A stretch of DNA of 10,687 nt, taken from assembly GCA_040881505.1 (NCBI GenBank), contig JBBEDC010000058.1:1-10687 (forward strand). Direction: 5' to 3'. Made by a program: the position numbers and the translations under genes. The notes beneath the pieces are model-generated. The model was not told where the DNA came from, did not search any database, and saw only the letters and a list, made by a program, of their open reading frames with translations. Below are positions 1 to 7,164 of this stretch, in pieces; the first letter of the stretch is position 1, and the number at the start of each line of letters is the position of its first letter. Origin of the DNA: JBBEDC01 sp040881505. GTDB lineage: Bacteria > Patescibacteriota > Andersenbacteria > UBA10190.

Positions 1-61
1 ACTGCTCTCTTTTGTTATATCTAAGAGCTATGGGAGGTTTCTGGGTTCACGGCTCAAGAAG

Positions 62-90
62 TTGACATTTCACCCCAGCCCCAGTACCAT
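62..90 (+). promoter_or_regulatory. Promoter of rpsP, leaderless geometry
   Basis: A consensus -35 box TTGACA (62-67) is followed by a 17-bp spacer and a -10-like TACCAT (85-90). The rpsP ATG at 98 lies 7 nt after the -10 box, so transcription would start at or next to the start codon and give a leaderless mRNA. The in-frame TTG at 62 falls inside the -35 box and is therefore not a credible start. Bases 1-61 show no gene or clear signal. Confidence 0.65.
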
Positions 91-97
91 CCTCTTC

Positions 98-445
98 ATG
101 TTAAAAATGCGTCTGCAACGAAGAGGAAAGAAGAACTACGCCACGTATCGCATAGTTGTCGCTGAGCACACCGCCCCCATTAAGGGACGCTTCATTGATG
201 ACCTTGGCTACTACAATCCGCATGACAAGAAATTTGTTGTCGATGCCGAAAAGGTATCAGCTTGGATAGAAAAAGGTGCTCAGGCCTCACCTACAGTGCA
301 CAACCTCCTGATTAACCATAAGGTAATCAAAGGTGAGAAGAAGCTCAGCTGGCGGCCGAAAAAGAAAGAGGGAGTCGAGGAGCCTGCCAAAGCTGCTGCT
401 CCAGTCGCAGAAACAACCCCAACTGAAGACAAGAAAGAAGAATAA
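98..445 (+). CDS. rpsP: 30S ribosomal protein S16
   Basis: This is a small-subunit ribosomal protein that binds 16S rRNA early in 30S assembly. The 115-residue product has the S16 hallmarks: an N-terminal MLKMRLQRRG strand, YATYRIVVAE, the GRFIDDLGYYNP segment and WIEKGAQASPTVHNLL. The S16 core ends near residue 82. It is followed by a Lys-rich stretch and a low-complexity Ala/Pro/Glu tail (about 90-115) that goes beyond the usual 80-90-residue family length. The start at ATG 98 is chosen because family homology begins there and because a TTGACA/TACCAT promoter ends 7 nt upstream; ATG 107 is a possible alternative. There is no SD sequence. It is the first gene of an rpsP-khpA-trmD cluster and is separated from khpA by 108 nt that contain a weak terminator and new promoters. 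Confidence 0.97.
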   Translation: MLKMRLQRRGKKNYATYRIVVAEHTAPIKGRFIDDLGYYNPHDKKFVVDAEKVSAWIEKGAQASPTVHNLLINHKVIKGEKKLSWRPKKKEGVEEPAKAAAPVAETTPTEDKKEE

Positions 446-461
446 GCTCTATTTCGCTCAT

Positions 462-487
462 AAGCTGCTCCACGCAGTTTATTTTGA
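462..487 (+). terminator. Weak intrinsic terminator after rpsP
   Basis: A 7-bp stem (AAGCTGC 462-468 with GCAGTTT 474-480, one G-U pair) closes a 5-nt loop and is followed by ATTTT. The T tract is short and interrupted, so partial termination is more likely than a full stop. Confidence 0.4.
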
Positions 488-548
488 CGAAAATAGGCAT
501 TTGTGCTACCGTTGAAGTATATTAACCGTTAATCTGTATCTTTATAAA
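484..548 (+). promoter_or_regulatory. Two candidate promoters for khpA
   Basis: Candidate 1 is TTGACG (484-489), a 17-bp spacer and TACCGT (507-512) preceded by TGC, an extended -10; it would give a leader of about 35 nt without an SD site. Candidate 2 is a good -10 TATAAA (543-548) that lies 5 nt before the ATG at 554, the leaderless geometry seen at other genes here, but its -35 region is poor. Both could be active. Confidence 0.4.
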
Positions 549-553
549 CCCCT

Positions 554-946
554 ATGGCTGAAGATCGAAAGTCTCACGACGTAGAATTCGTTGAGTATGT
601 TGTAAAATCCATTGTCGACCACCCAGAAGACGTGAAGCTGGATCGAGACATTGATGAAATGGGAGTACTTATCACCCTAACCGTAAACCCAGAAGATATG
701 GGTCAGGTTATCGGACGCTCTGGCGCAACTGCCAAATCTGTCCGCACCCTTTTGCGTGTTATCGGAGCTCGTAATAACGCTCGCGTTAACCTGAAGATCA
801 ACGAACCAGAAGGCGGCACTGGTGCCCCATCCGCTCCACGCGAGTCAGCTGAAGCACCTGCAGCAGCTCCCGAGGCTTCTCCTGAAGCTCCAGTAGAAGA
901 AAAGAAGCAATCTGTTGAAGACGCTCTCGACGACCTCGAGCTGTAA
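554..946 (+). CDS. khpA: KhpA-type KH-domain RNA-binding protein
   Basis: This is a predicted cytoplasmic single-KH-domain RNA-binding protein of the KhpA (YlqC) family. In other bacteria KhpA pairs with KhpB/Jag and affects many transcripts and cell-envelope functions. The 130-residue product begins with the typical EFVEYVVKSIVDHPEDV helix and carries a GxxG loop at residues 54-57 (GRSG) within VIGRSGATAKSVRTLLR. The KH core ends near residue 83. It is followed by a Pro/Ala/Glu-rich tail of about 47 residues ending in an acidic stretch; KhpA proteins are usually only about 75-80 residues long. ATG 554 is the only sensible start; no SD site precedes it and a TATAAA box lies 5 nt upstream. It sits between rpsP and trmD, as in many bacteria. 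A strong terminator follows. Confidence 0.92.
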   Translation: MAEDRKSHDVEFVEYVVKSIVDHPEDVKLDRDIDEMGVLITLTVNPEDMGQVIGRSGATAKSVRTLLRVIGARNNARVNLKINEPEGGTGAPSAPRESAEAPAAAPEASPEAPVEEKKQSVEDALDDLEL

Positions 947-967
947 TACAACTTCATCACAAGCACC

Positions 968-1006
968 AACCCCGCTCTTGCTTATAGAGCGGGGTTGTTT
1001 GTTCTT
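968..1006 (+). terminator. Strong intrinsic terminator after khpA
   Basis: A perfect 10-bp GC-rich stem (AACCCCGCTC 968-977 with GAGCGGGGTT 987-996) closes a 9-nt loop and is followed by a T-rich run (GTTTGTTCTT). It separates khpA from the surface-protein gene. Confidence 0.93.
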
Positions 1007-1011
1007 ACAAG

Positions 1012-1041
1012 TTGTACCTTATGAAGCGATCGTAGTATCAT
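1012..1041 (+). promoter_or_regulatory. Promoter of the surface-protein gene, leaderless geometry
   Basis: TTGTAC (1012-1017), an 18-bp spacer and TATCAT (1036-1041). The ATG at 1048 lies 6 nt after the -10 box, so the expected transcription start coincides with the start codon. Confidence 0.55.
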
Positions 1042-1047
1042 TCCTAC

Positions 1048-3654
1048 ATGTATACATTCCTTCATCGAGCATTGGCTTTCAGCCTGCTTTCAACTTTTCT
1101 TGCGCTACCCGGCAGCTCCGTCCTAGCTCAGACGGAGACACCAGAGGACGAGTTAATTCTTCACGATGATCCGAACAGTCTTCTCTGGCAAGCGGAGGAG
1201 CAGCCTCAAATAGCGTATATCTCGGAAATTGCCGTTGACTCCCAAGAGCAAAACACTATCCGAGGGAGCTTTATTGCTCACAACGATGGTGAAGCTGGTC
1301 TAGCTGGATTGCAGTATGAACTCTTTATCCTAGGCCCAGAGCCAGAGGCTCCAGGAGAAGACATAATCTTTATTGACGACGCTCCTGTCTATCATCGGCA
1401 ATTAAGCCAGGATATCTTTGCTTTAGGACCACAGAGTCAGCAAACAATTCCATTTTCTTACTCTGTTCCGTCTTTGCCGACAGGAGACTACCGCTTACAG
1501 ATTCAGATCAAAACAGTAAATGATCGCGAAATGGGTTGGCTCGACTATTACCCAGTGGCCTTAAGTGGTGCAGCTTCTTTCGTAGAAGTCGTCCCTCAGT
1601 TTGTACGTGTTGATAGCATTGATCCTACTAATGGTGAAGCTCGTAATGAATGGTGGCCGCTAGAGGGAGTAAACGTCACCGAAGGCCAAACTGCTTTACT
1701 TATCGCTCACCTACGAAACCCCAGCAACCAACCTGTAACTGCAACGCCTGTTGTTACAACGAAACGTGTGCTCAGTACTACTAATACCTCTGCTCCTAAC
1801 ACTATCACTGGCAATCCGGTTACTATTCCAGCCCAAGGAGAGCAAGGATATGAATTCCCACTACCTATTACTGGTGAGCCAGGAGCATACCATGTATCTC
1901 TTGTCATGCAGCAAGAGGGAGCTCAAACATCAAATCTCGCTGAATACCGGTATGTCATTGAGGGCTTATCCGCTTCCATCCTCAACCAAGTAATTGAAAA
2001 GATTGGTGTGCGCGCAGGCGAAACAGTAGATGTGCGGTTTGATGTAGCAGGCGCTGCTGATCGAAAAACATCACTGACTGTTGTTCACGAGGTGGCTGTA
2101 TTTGATAATGAAGGGGTGCTGGGGTCGACTGAGAATACTGTTGATTTACCTGATCCCGCTACAGTTAACGCCAGGGCTGCAGTAGTCCTGCAGCGCGATA
2201 TGTGCAATCCATCTTCGTTGCGTATTACTACGAAAACTGCCGACGGTACTATCTTGGATACTTATGAAACTACACTAGGCGACTTGCAAATTAGTTGTGA
2301 TGAAGCTGCAGCGGCTGTTGCACCTTTAATAAATGTCCCTAAACAAGGTTTACTCTGGATTATTCTGGCTGGAGTTCTCGTACTAGCCGGGGTGGCAGTA
2401 TGGGCCTGGAAGACGAAGGGTCAGGCCGGGCAGGGATTACCTCCTACTAAGATTGCGTCCCTCGCAGCATTAGCTGTACTTACTGGCGGTGTACTTTTAC
2501 TCATCGGATACACCAAGCCCACAAGTGCTAATGGCATTCGATATATGGTGTCGTGTGTTGGAGATTGTAGTAGCAGAAGCGGTGGGGTCTCTTCGTACGT
2601 GGTTTCCTCCCCAAAGCACAACTCAACAATGACCACAAATGCTTCAGGCGATACTACTGTTAAATACCGATCAAAAGTAACCTGGGCAGTTTGTGGTAAT
2701 GCTTCAATTAGCGGCGCCGTATCCCTTTGGCAGCGCAATGGGCAGATAAAAAAAGCTACATCAACTTCTGGTTGGAGCAAGCTTACCAGCACATCACTTC
2801 CGACTTTCTACAAAACAGGTGGGGTGTATTATCCAGCCCGAAGCCTTGCAGTCAACATCGCTGTTAGTAACGCACCTTCAGCCCGAACATATATGACTCA
2901 AATTGTAACCACCACCCTCAAATGGGGTAAGGACTTTGAACATCGCTCTATTGAACACCACAATCTTTGGGTTAACTTTGTTCGGCCTCCCAAACCCACA
3001 CCTAAGCCAACACCAAAGCCCACGCCTGCGCCTACACCCGCACCCGCACCTACTCCTGCCGGTCAAGGTCCTGCAGCCAATATTCAAGCCAGCCAAGTGT
3101 GTCTGTTTGATACCGCTACCGCTAATAGCACATCAACAGATCCTGATGGCACAATTGCCTCATATAACTGGTCCGTAACAGACCCTCAAGGTCAAAGTGC
3201 TGGCACTTTCACCACTCAGAACATCTCCTTCCCGGCAGCCAAAGAGGGTAACTACACACTCGCTCTTACTGTGACGGATAACCAGGGACTCTCTGGCTCT
3301 GCTACAACCTCAATTAACTCATTCAATACCCCTCCAGTCCCCGTGATTGCAGTTCAGCAAACAGTTGTCCATCAGCCAGTTACACTTGATGGCTCGGGCT
3401 CCTATGACCCCGATGCTCAGGCTTGCGGCGATACCATTACAGCCTATGAATGGACAGTGACTGATCCTGACGGTATTCCTGTACCAAACACTACTCCCGA
3501 GAACGTTACGACACAGTACACACCCACAAAGACTGGCAACTACACCGTACGACTAACTGTCACCGACAAGAAAGAGAAGTCAGCAACTAAGACGCTGGTT
3601 AACAGCACAGGCGTACCAACCTTTGATCCAGGGGGCGTAAAAGAGCAGGACTAA
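1048..3654 (+). CDS. Secreted/membrane-anchored surface protein with two C-terminal PKD-like domains
   Basis: The 868-residue product is not recognised as a named protein. It has a signal peptide (residues 1-27: Arg, hydrophobic run, VLA-Q cleavage site), a beta-rich extracytoplasmic region (about 50-420), two hydrophobic segments (about 434-454 and 468-488) joined by a short Lys-containing loop, a Cys-containing Thr/Ser-rich region (about 495-645), a Pro linker of KPTP/APTP repeats (647-671), and two PKD-like domains (about 674-757 and 763-853, each with a YxWxVTDP strand and a NYTxxLTVTD strand). By the positive-inside rule both large regions face outward and the hairpin anchors the protein, so a cell-surface or adhesion role is inferred. 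The start at ATG 1048 is fixed by the signal peptide and by a -10 box 6 nt upstream. It occupies the place between khpA and trmD where rimM usually lies but has no similarity to RimM. Confidence 0.9.
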   Translation: MYTFLHRALAFSLLSTFLALPGSSVLAQTETPEDELILHDDPNSLLWQAEEQPQIAYISEIAVDSQEQNTIRGSFIAHNDGEAGLAGLQYELFILGPEPEAPGEDIIFIDDAPVYHRQLSQDIFALGPQSQQTIPFSYSVPSLPTGDYRLQIQIKTVNDREMGWLDYYPVALSGAASFVEVVPQFVRVDSIDPTNGEARNEWWPLEGVNVTEGQTALLIAHLRNPSNQPVTATPVVTTKRVLSTTNTSAPNTITGNPVTIPAQGEQGYEFPLPITGEPGAYHVSLVMQQEGAQTSNLAEYRYVIEGLSASILNQVIEKIGVRAGETVDVRFDVAGAADRKTSLTVVHEVAVFDNEGVLGSTENTVDLPDPATVNARAAVVLQRDMCNPSSLRITTKTADGTILDTYETTLGDLQISCDEAAAAVAPLINVPKQGLLWIILAGVLVLAGVAVWAWKTKGQAGQGLPPTKIASLAALAVLTGGVLLLIGYTKPTSANGIRYMVSCVGDCSSRSGGVSSYVVSSPKHNSTMTTNASGDTTVKYRSKVTWAVCGNASISGAVSLWQRNGQIKKATSTSGWSKLTSTSLPTFYKTGGVYYPARSLAVNIAVSNAPSARTYMTQIVTTTLKWGKDFEHRSIEHHNLWVNFVRPPKPTPKPTPKPTPAPTPAPAPTPAGQGPAANIQASQVCLFDTATANSTSTDPDGTIASYNWSVTDPQGQSAGTFTTQNISFPAAKEGNYTLALTVTDNQGLSGSATTSINSFNTPPVPVIAVQQTVVHQPVTLDGSGSYDPDAQACGDTITAYEWTVTDPDGIPVPNTTPENVTTQYTPTKTGNYTVRLTVTDKKEKSATKTLVNSTGVPTFDPGGVKEQD

Positions 3655-3656
3655 AG

Positions 3657-3690
3657 TTGTTCTTATAGCTCCCTTCCGCTACCGTAGCGG
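3657..3690 (+). promoter_or_regulatory. Candidate trmD promoter overlapping a hairpin
   Basis: TTGTTC (3657-3662), a 17-bp spacer and TACCGT (3680-3685), the same -10-like hexamer seen upstream of khpA. The -10 lies inside a perfect dyad, CCGCTA/TAGCGG (3676-3690, 3-nt centre), which ends 6 nt before the trmD ATG. The dyad lacks a T tract, so an operator or an RNA hairpin at the translation start is more likely than a terminator. Its function is inferred only from position. Confidence 0.4.
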
Positions 3691-3696
3691 GTATCT

Positions 3697-4344
3697 ATGC
3701 AATTCGATGTTCTCACTCTCTTCCCTGAGGCTATAGATCCATATCTTAAGTCCAGCATCCTAGGGCGAGCTCAGAGCTCTAGCCTCATTTCAACGCGACT
3801 ATGGAATATCCGTGACTATGCCGCTGATAAGCACAGGACAGTTGATGACACCCCGTATGGCGGGGGTGCGGGTATGGTTATGAAGGTAGAGCCAGTGGAT
3901 CGCGCGCTTCAGGCAGCAACTGCAGATAACAATGCACTTAAAAAACGAGTAGTTGTGCTTTCAGCACGGGGAGAACAATTTACCCAAGAAAAAGCTCAGC
4001 AGTACGCTGCACTGGATCAACTCATTCTCATTTGCGGCAGATACGAGGGTCTCGACCATCGTATCGTTGAGCACTTGGCTGACGAGGAGCTATCTGTTGG
4101 TCCGTATGTTTTAGCTGGAGGAGAAATCGCAGCCTTGGCTGTTGTGGAAGCCACTGCCCGCCTTCTCCCGGGAGTTTTAGGCAACAGAGAGTCGCTCACT
4201 GAGGAATCTCACACTGAACCTGGTGTGATCGAAGCCCCACAATACACCAAGCCCGAAGAATATAACGGATGGGCTGTGCCGAAGATACTTCTCTCCGGAG
4301 ATCACGCTGCAATCGAGCAGTGGCGCAAGAAAAACCAACAGTAG
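3697..4344 (+). CDS. trmD: tRNA (guanine-N1)-methyltransferase TrmD
   Basis: TrmD transfers methyl from S-adenosylmethionine to N1 of G37 in tRNAs and so helps prevent +1 frameshifting. It is a SPOUT-class trefoil-knot enzyme that works as a dimer in the cytoplasm. The 215-residue product shows MQFDVLTLFPE at the N-terminus, DDTPYGGGAGMVMKVEP (about 50-66), CGRYEGLDHR (about 112-121), the knot segment LSVGPYVLAGGE, RLLPGVLG and the C-terminal signature YTKPEEYNGWAVPKILLSGDH. It is somewhat shorter than many TrmDs, the short part being the end. The usual Asp in SVGDYVL is Pro, and the linker Asp treated as the catalytic base in Haemophilus/E. coli TrmD aligns by eye with Glu (TEES). It lies 42 nt after the surface-protein gene and has no SD site. 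Confidence 0.97.
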   Translation: MQFDVLTLFPEAIDPYLKSSILGRAQSSSLISTRLWNIRDYAADKHRTVDDTPYGGGAGMVMKVEPVDRALQAATADNNALKKRVVVLSARGEQFTQEKAQQYAALDQLILICGRYEGLDHRIVEHLADEELSVGPYVLAGGEIAALAVVEATARLLPGVLGNRESLTEESHTEPGVIEAPQYTKPEEYNGWAVPKILLSGDHAAIEQWRKKNQQ

Positions 4345-4347
4345 GGG

Positions 4348-4376
4348 TTACGAATTACTGAGTGATACAGTACGAT
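4348..4376 (+). promoter_or_regulatory. Promoter of the DUF212 gene
   Basis: TTACGA (4348-4353), a 17-bp spacer and TACGAT (4371-4376). ATG 4381 is 4 nt and ATG 4384 is 7 nt downstream, again leaderless geometry. A dyad TACTG-N7-CAGTA (4356-4372) overlaps the spacer and the -10 and could be an operator. Confidence 0.45.
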
Positions 4377-4380
4377 ACAG

Positions 4381-4833
4381 ATGATGAATCACCCCTTATT
4401 TCTTATTCCCATCATCGTTGGCATCTTTGCGCAACTGCTCAAGAAATTCTTCAACAAGCGTCATTTGTCAGAAATAAAGGTGGGTGGAGTTCACATGCCA
4501 CGCTACGGAGGTATGCCAAGCGCCCATACCGCATTTGCCATGTCCTTGTTAACTACAGTTGCCCTAGCTGATGGTCTTTTTAGCACTACATTTGCTGTAG
4601 CTACTGCAATAACCATATTTATCCTCGATGACGCACTGCGCATGCGTATATTTCTTGGTCGCCATGGGCAGGCCTTGCGACAGCTTATCGCCAAGCTTCC
4701 GCCGGTAGATCAAAAAACCTTTCCAGGACTTGAAACGAGACTCGGCCATAAGCTGAATGAGGTGCTCGCAGGAGCCTGTATTGGAGTCATCGGCGCGGTA
4801 ATCCTGTACTACCTTTTCCTTTATTTCCTCTAG
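4381..4833 (+). CDS. Divergent PAP2 (DUF212/YuiD-like) membrane protein
   Basis: This is a predicted integral membrane protein of the DUF212 (divergent PAP2, COG1963) family, related in motif pattern to PAP2-type lipid phosphatases; its substrate is not known. The 150-residue product has the full family length. It begins with a hydrophobic helix (about 5-22), then RYGGMPSAHT (41-50) with the PSxH phosphatase-type motif, hydrophobic segments (about 51-82), DDALRMR (83-89), GRHGQALRQL (93-102), the LGHKLNEVLAG motif (121-131) with the second conserved His, and a C-terminal membrane helix (132-150). Two adjacent ATGs (4381, 4384) are possible; the second fits the -10 spacing best. There is no SD site. 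It follows trmD by 36 nt and ends only 3 nt before the 16S promoter, with no separate terminator. Confidence 0.92.
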   Translation: MMNHPLFLIPIIVGIFAQLLKKFFNKRHLSEIKVGGVHMPRYGGMPSAHTAFAMSLLTTVALADGLFSTTFAVATAITIFILDDALRMRIFLGRHGQALRQLIAKLPPVDQKTFPGLETRLGHKLNEVLAGACIGVIGAVILYYLFLYFL

Positions 4834-4836
4834 CCC

Positions 4837-4865
4837 TTGACACCCTTTTCCCACCCCTCTATAGT
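4837..4865 (+). promoter_or_regulatory. 16S rRNA promoter
   Basis: A consensus -35 TTGACA (4837-4842), an exact 17-bp spacer and a near-consensus -10 TATAGT (4860-4865) form the best two-box promoter in the window, as expected for rRNA. Transcription should begin near 4872, about 207 nt before the mature 16S 5' end. Confidence 0.85.
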
Positions 4866-4871
4866 GGTCCT

Positions 4872-5078
4872 TACGATCCTTACATGAAGGATTAATACAA
4901 CTCCATCCAATTATCGCAATTCCAAGATTGAACCAGGAAAGAGGTTGCAAAGGAATGTGCCCTCTTTTTTGGTTAAATCGGCTCGAACTCTTCCCAACTG
5001 AATATCATCTGCAAACTGTGCATTTATGTGCAGTTGTAAGACGATGCCCACTTCGGAAGAATTTATTCTTCCTAAGTC
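4872..5078 (+). other. 16S rRNA leader with three hairpins
   Basis: This is the transcribed spacer before mature 16S rRNA. Hairpins read by eye are ATCCTT/AAGGAT just after the start (about 4875-4891); a long 14-bp helix at 4931-4944/4961-4974, including two G-U pairs, whose 3' arm contains T6; AACTGTGCAT/ATGTGCAGTT (5014-5023/5026-5035, two G-U pairs); and GGAAGAA/TTCTTCC (about 5055-5072) just upstream of the 16S 5' end. They are candidates for rRNA processing or transcription control. No ORF of note lies here, and no long leader-trailer helix was found. Confidence 0.6.
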
Positions 5079-5384
5079 TAAACTAAGAGTTTGATCCTGG
5101 CTCAGGCTGAACGCTGGCAGCGTGGATAAGGCATGCAAGTCGCACGATATAGTGGCAAACTGGTTAGTAACACGTAGGGAACGTACCCGGAAGTGGGGAA
5201 TAGCCCGCCGAAAGGCGGATTAATACCCCATAGTCCTTATACACCTCGGTATATAAGGTAAAGATTTATCGCTTCCGGAGCGTCCTGCGGCCTATCAGCT
5301 AGTTGGTGAGGTAATGGCTCACCAAGGCTACGACGGGTAGGGGATGTGAGAGCATGATCCCCAACACTGGAACTGAGACACTGT

Positions 5385-5419
<35 letters not shown>

Positions 5420-6073
5420 CGGCAATGCACGAAAGTGTGACCGAGCGACGCTGCGTGTAGGAAGAAGGCCTTCGGGTTGTAAACTACTGTCGTGTGGGAA
5501 GAACTTTGACGGTACCACACAAGAAAGGGGCGCCTAACTCTGTGCCAGCAGGCGCGGTAATACAGAGGCCCCGAGCGTTAGCCGGAATAACTGGGCGTAA
5601 AGCGTCCGCAGGCGGAATAATGCGTCTGCTGTTAAATCCTGGGGCTCAACCCCAAGGGCTGCAGTGGATACGATTATTCTTGAAGGACGGAGAGGTAAGC
5701 GGAACTCCTGGTGGAGCGGTGAAATGCGTTGATATCAGGGGGAACACCAATTGCGAAGGCAGCTTACTGGCCGTTTCTTAACGCTCATGGACGACAGCGT
5801 GGGGAGAGATAAGGATTAGATACCCTTGTATTCCACGCCGTAAACGATGTCGACTAGGCATTGGAGGATTCGACCCCTTCAGTGTCGAAGCTAACGCGTT
5901 AAGTCGACCGCCTGGGTAGTACGAGCGCAAGCTTAAAACTCAAAGGAATAGACGGGGGCCCGCACAAGCGGTGGAGCGTGTGGTTTAATTCGATACTAAA
6001 CGAGAAACCTCACCTGGGCTTGAAACCTAGCTGCACGCCTTCCGAAAGGAAGGAAGCCTTCGAGGGTGCTAGG

Positions 6074-6104
<31 letters not shown>

Positions 6105-6702
6105 TGTGAGATGTTCCCTTCAGTGGGGTAACGAGCGCAACCCTCGTCGCGTGTTATTTTTCACGCGAGACTGCCGTGGTCAACACGGAGGAAGGCGGGG
6201 ACGACGTCAAATCAGCATGGCCCTTTGACGCCCAGGGCAACACACGCGCTACAATGGTATGGACAACGGGTTGCCACAGAGCGATCTGGAGCTAATCCCT
6301 AAACCATATCTCAGTTCGGATTGGAGTCTGCAATTCGACTCCATGAAGTTGGAATCGCTAGTAACCGGAAATCAGCGTGTTCCGGTGAATACGTTCTCGG
6401 GCTTTGTACTCAAAATGAAATGCGCCGGGCAGTAATATATGCGAGAAGGTGAAAATCCTTCTATTGCGCAAGCAGTATAGCCGAAAGACAGGTCGCGAGG
6501 AGTAATCCCACGACTGAAGGGTCTGATGTGGCAAACAGCAGCCTATTCTTGAATAGCAGGGCTGATCCATGCGGTGAGTCATGGAGAAAGTCGATAATCG
6601 AACTGCTAATAGGATGCTAGAAACCGTATATATTTATGACCCCGGGAGATCCAGATAGTGGAATTCTATTTGGAAGTCAGCTGGTACCGTAGTAACTATT
6701 CT

Positions 6703-6734
6703 TGATATAATACAAATTAAGAACAGTGAAGGGG
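6703..6734 (+). promoter_or_regulatory. Intron-internal promoter and SD site for the homing endonuclease
   Basis: A perfect extended -10, TGA-TATAAT (6703-6711), lies inside the intron; no convincing -35 was seen, which extended -10 promoters tolerate. Start of transcription is expected near 6718. AAGGGG (6729-6734) pairs fully with the 16S tail (one G-U) and is 7 nt from the ATG at 6742. SD sites are otherwise rare in this window. Confidence 0.65.
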
Positions 6735-6741
6735 CCTCTCA

Positions 6742-7164
6742 ATGCTAAATAGTGAATATATTGTGGGTTTGGTAGACGGAGAAGGTTCGTTCAGCATTCA
6801 TGTCTGGACACCAAGAGCCTCTCTGAAACGTCGTGCGCTTGTTGAGCTTCGCTTTTATGTGAAGTTAAATGAGCGAGATTTACCACTTCTCAAGGAACTA
6901 CAACAATTCTTTGGATGCGGGAAAATCTACGCACAAAAAGACAAGCGACCAAATCATCGCGATTGCTATCGCTATGAGGTGTTCAACAGGCAAGAACTTG
7001 CCGATACGATCATTCCTTTCTTTGAAAAGCATCCTCCGCGGAGCTTAACAAAGCAAAAGGACTTCAAGATCTTTCGACACATTCTAGAGCTTGTTCAAGC
7101 AAAAGAACACTTCACTAAAACTGGTCTTGAGAACATTCAAACACTTAAGATTCAGATGCATTGA
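6742..7164 (+). CDS. LAGLIDADG homing endonuclease (single motif)
   Basis: This is a predicted site-specific DNA endonuclease that spreads the intron by cutting intronless 16S alleles at the insertion site; such proteins may also help splicing. The 140-residue product starts with YIVGLVDGEGSFSIHV (residues 6-21), a classic LAGLIDADG helix with the acidic catalytic residue expected at E14. It contains one motif only, so it should act as a homodimer. The rest is a single alpha/beta domain with many Lys/Arg residues and the family-typical LKELQQFFGCGKIY segment and YRYEV strand. It lies wholly inside the intron, after the catalytic core. It has an SD site AAGGGG 7 nt before the ATG and a private extended -10 promoter, unlike most host genes here. 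The ORF appears intact, which suggests recent or ongoing selection. Confidence 0.95.
   Translation: MLNSEYIVGLVDGEGSFSIHVWTPRASLKRRALVELRFYVKLNERDLPLLKELQQFFGCGKIYAQKDKRPNHRDCYRYEVFNRQELADTIIPFFEKHPPRSLTKQKDFKIFRHILELVQAKEHFTKTGLENIQTLKIQMH

Noticed and set aside
62..97. N-terminal extension of S16 from a TTG at 62
   Set aside because: The TTG is part of a TTGACA -35 box, the extension is not S16-like, and homology begins at ATG 98.
2990..3060. Tandem DNA repeat (CCTACACC/AAGCCAACACC-like) as a CRISPR or mobile repeat
   Set aside because: It encodes the KPTP/APTP proline linker of the surface protein; there are no spacers of CRISPR type.
4564..4950. A 128-codon - strand frame over the DUF212 gene and 16S leader
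   Set aside because: Overlaps a motif-rich gene and the rRNA promoter; no family features.
5494..5781. Open frames inside the 16S exon (also at 5299-5520 and 6358-6582, - strand)
   Set aside because: They fall in conserved rRNA sequence and are chance frames. The same holds for the - strand frame at 7145-7375 over the 16S 3' end.
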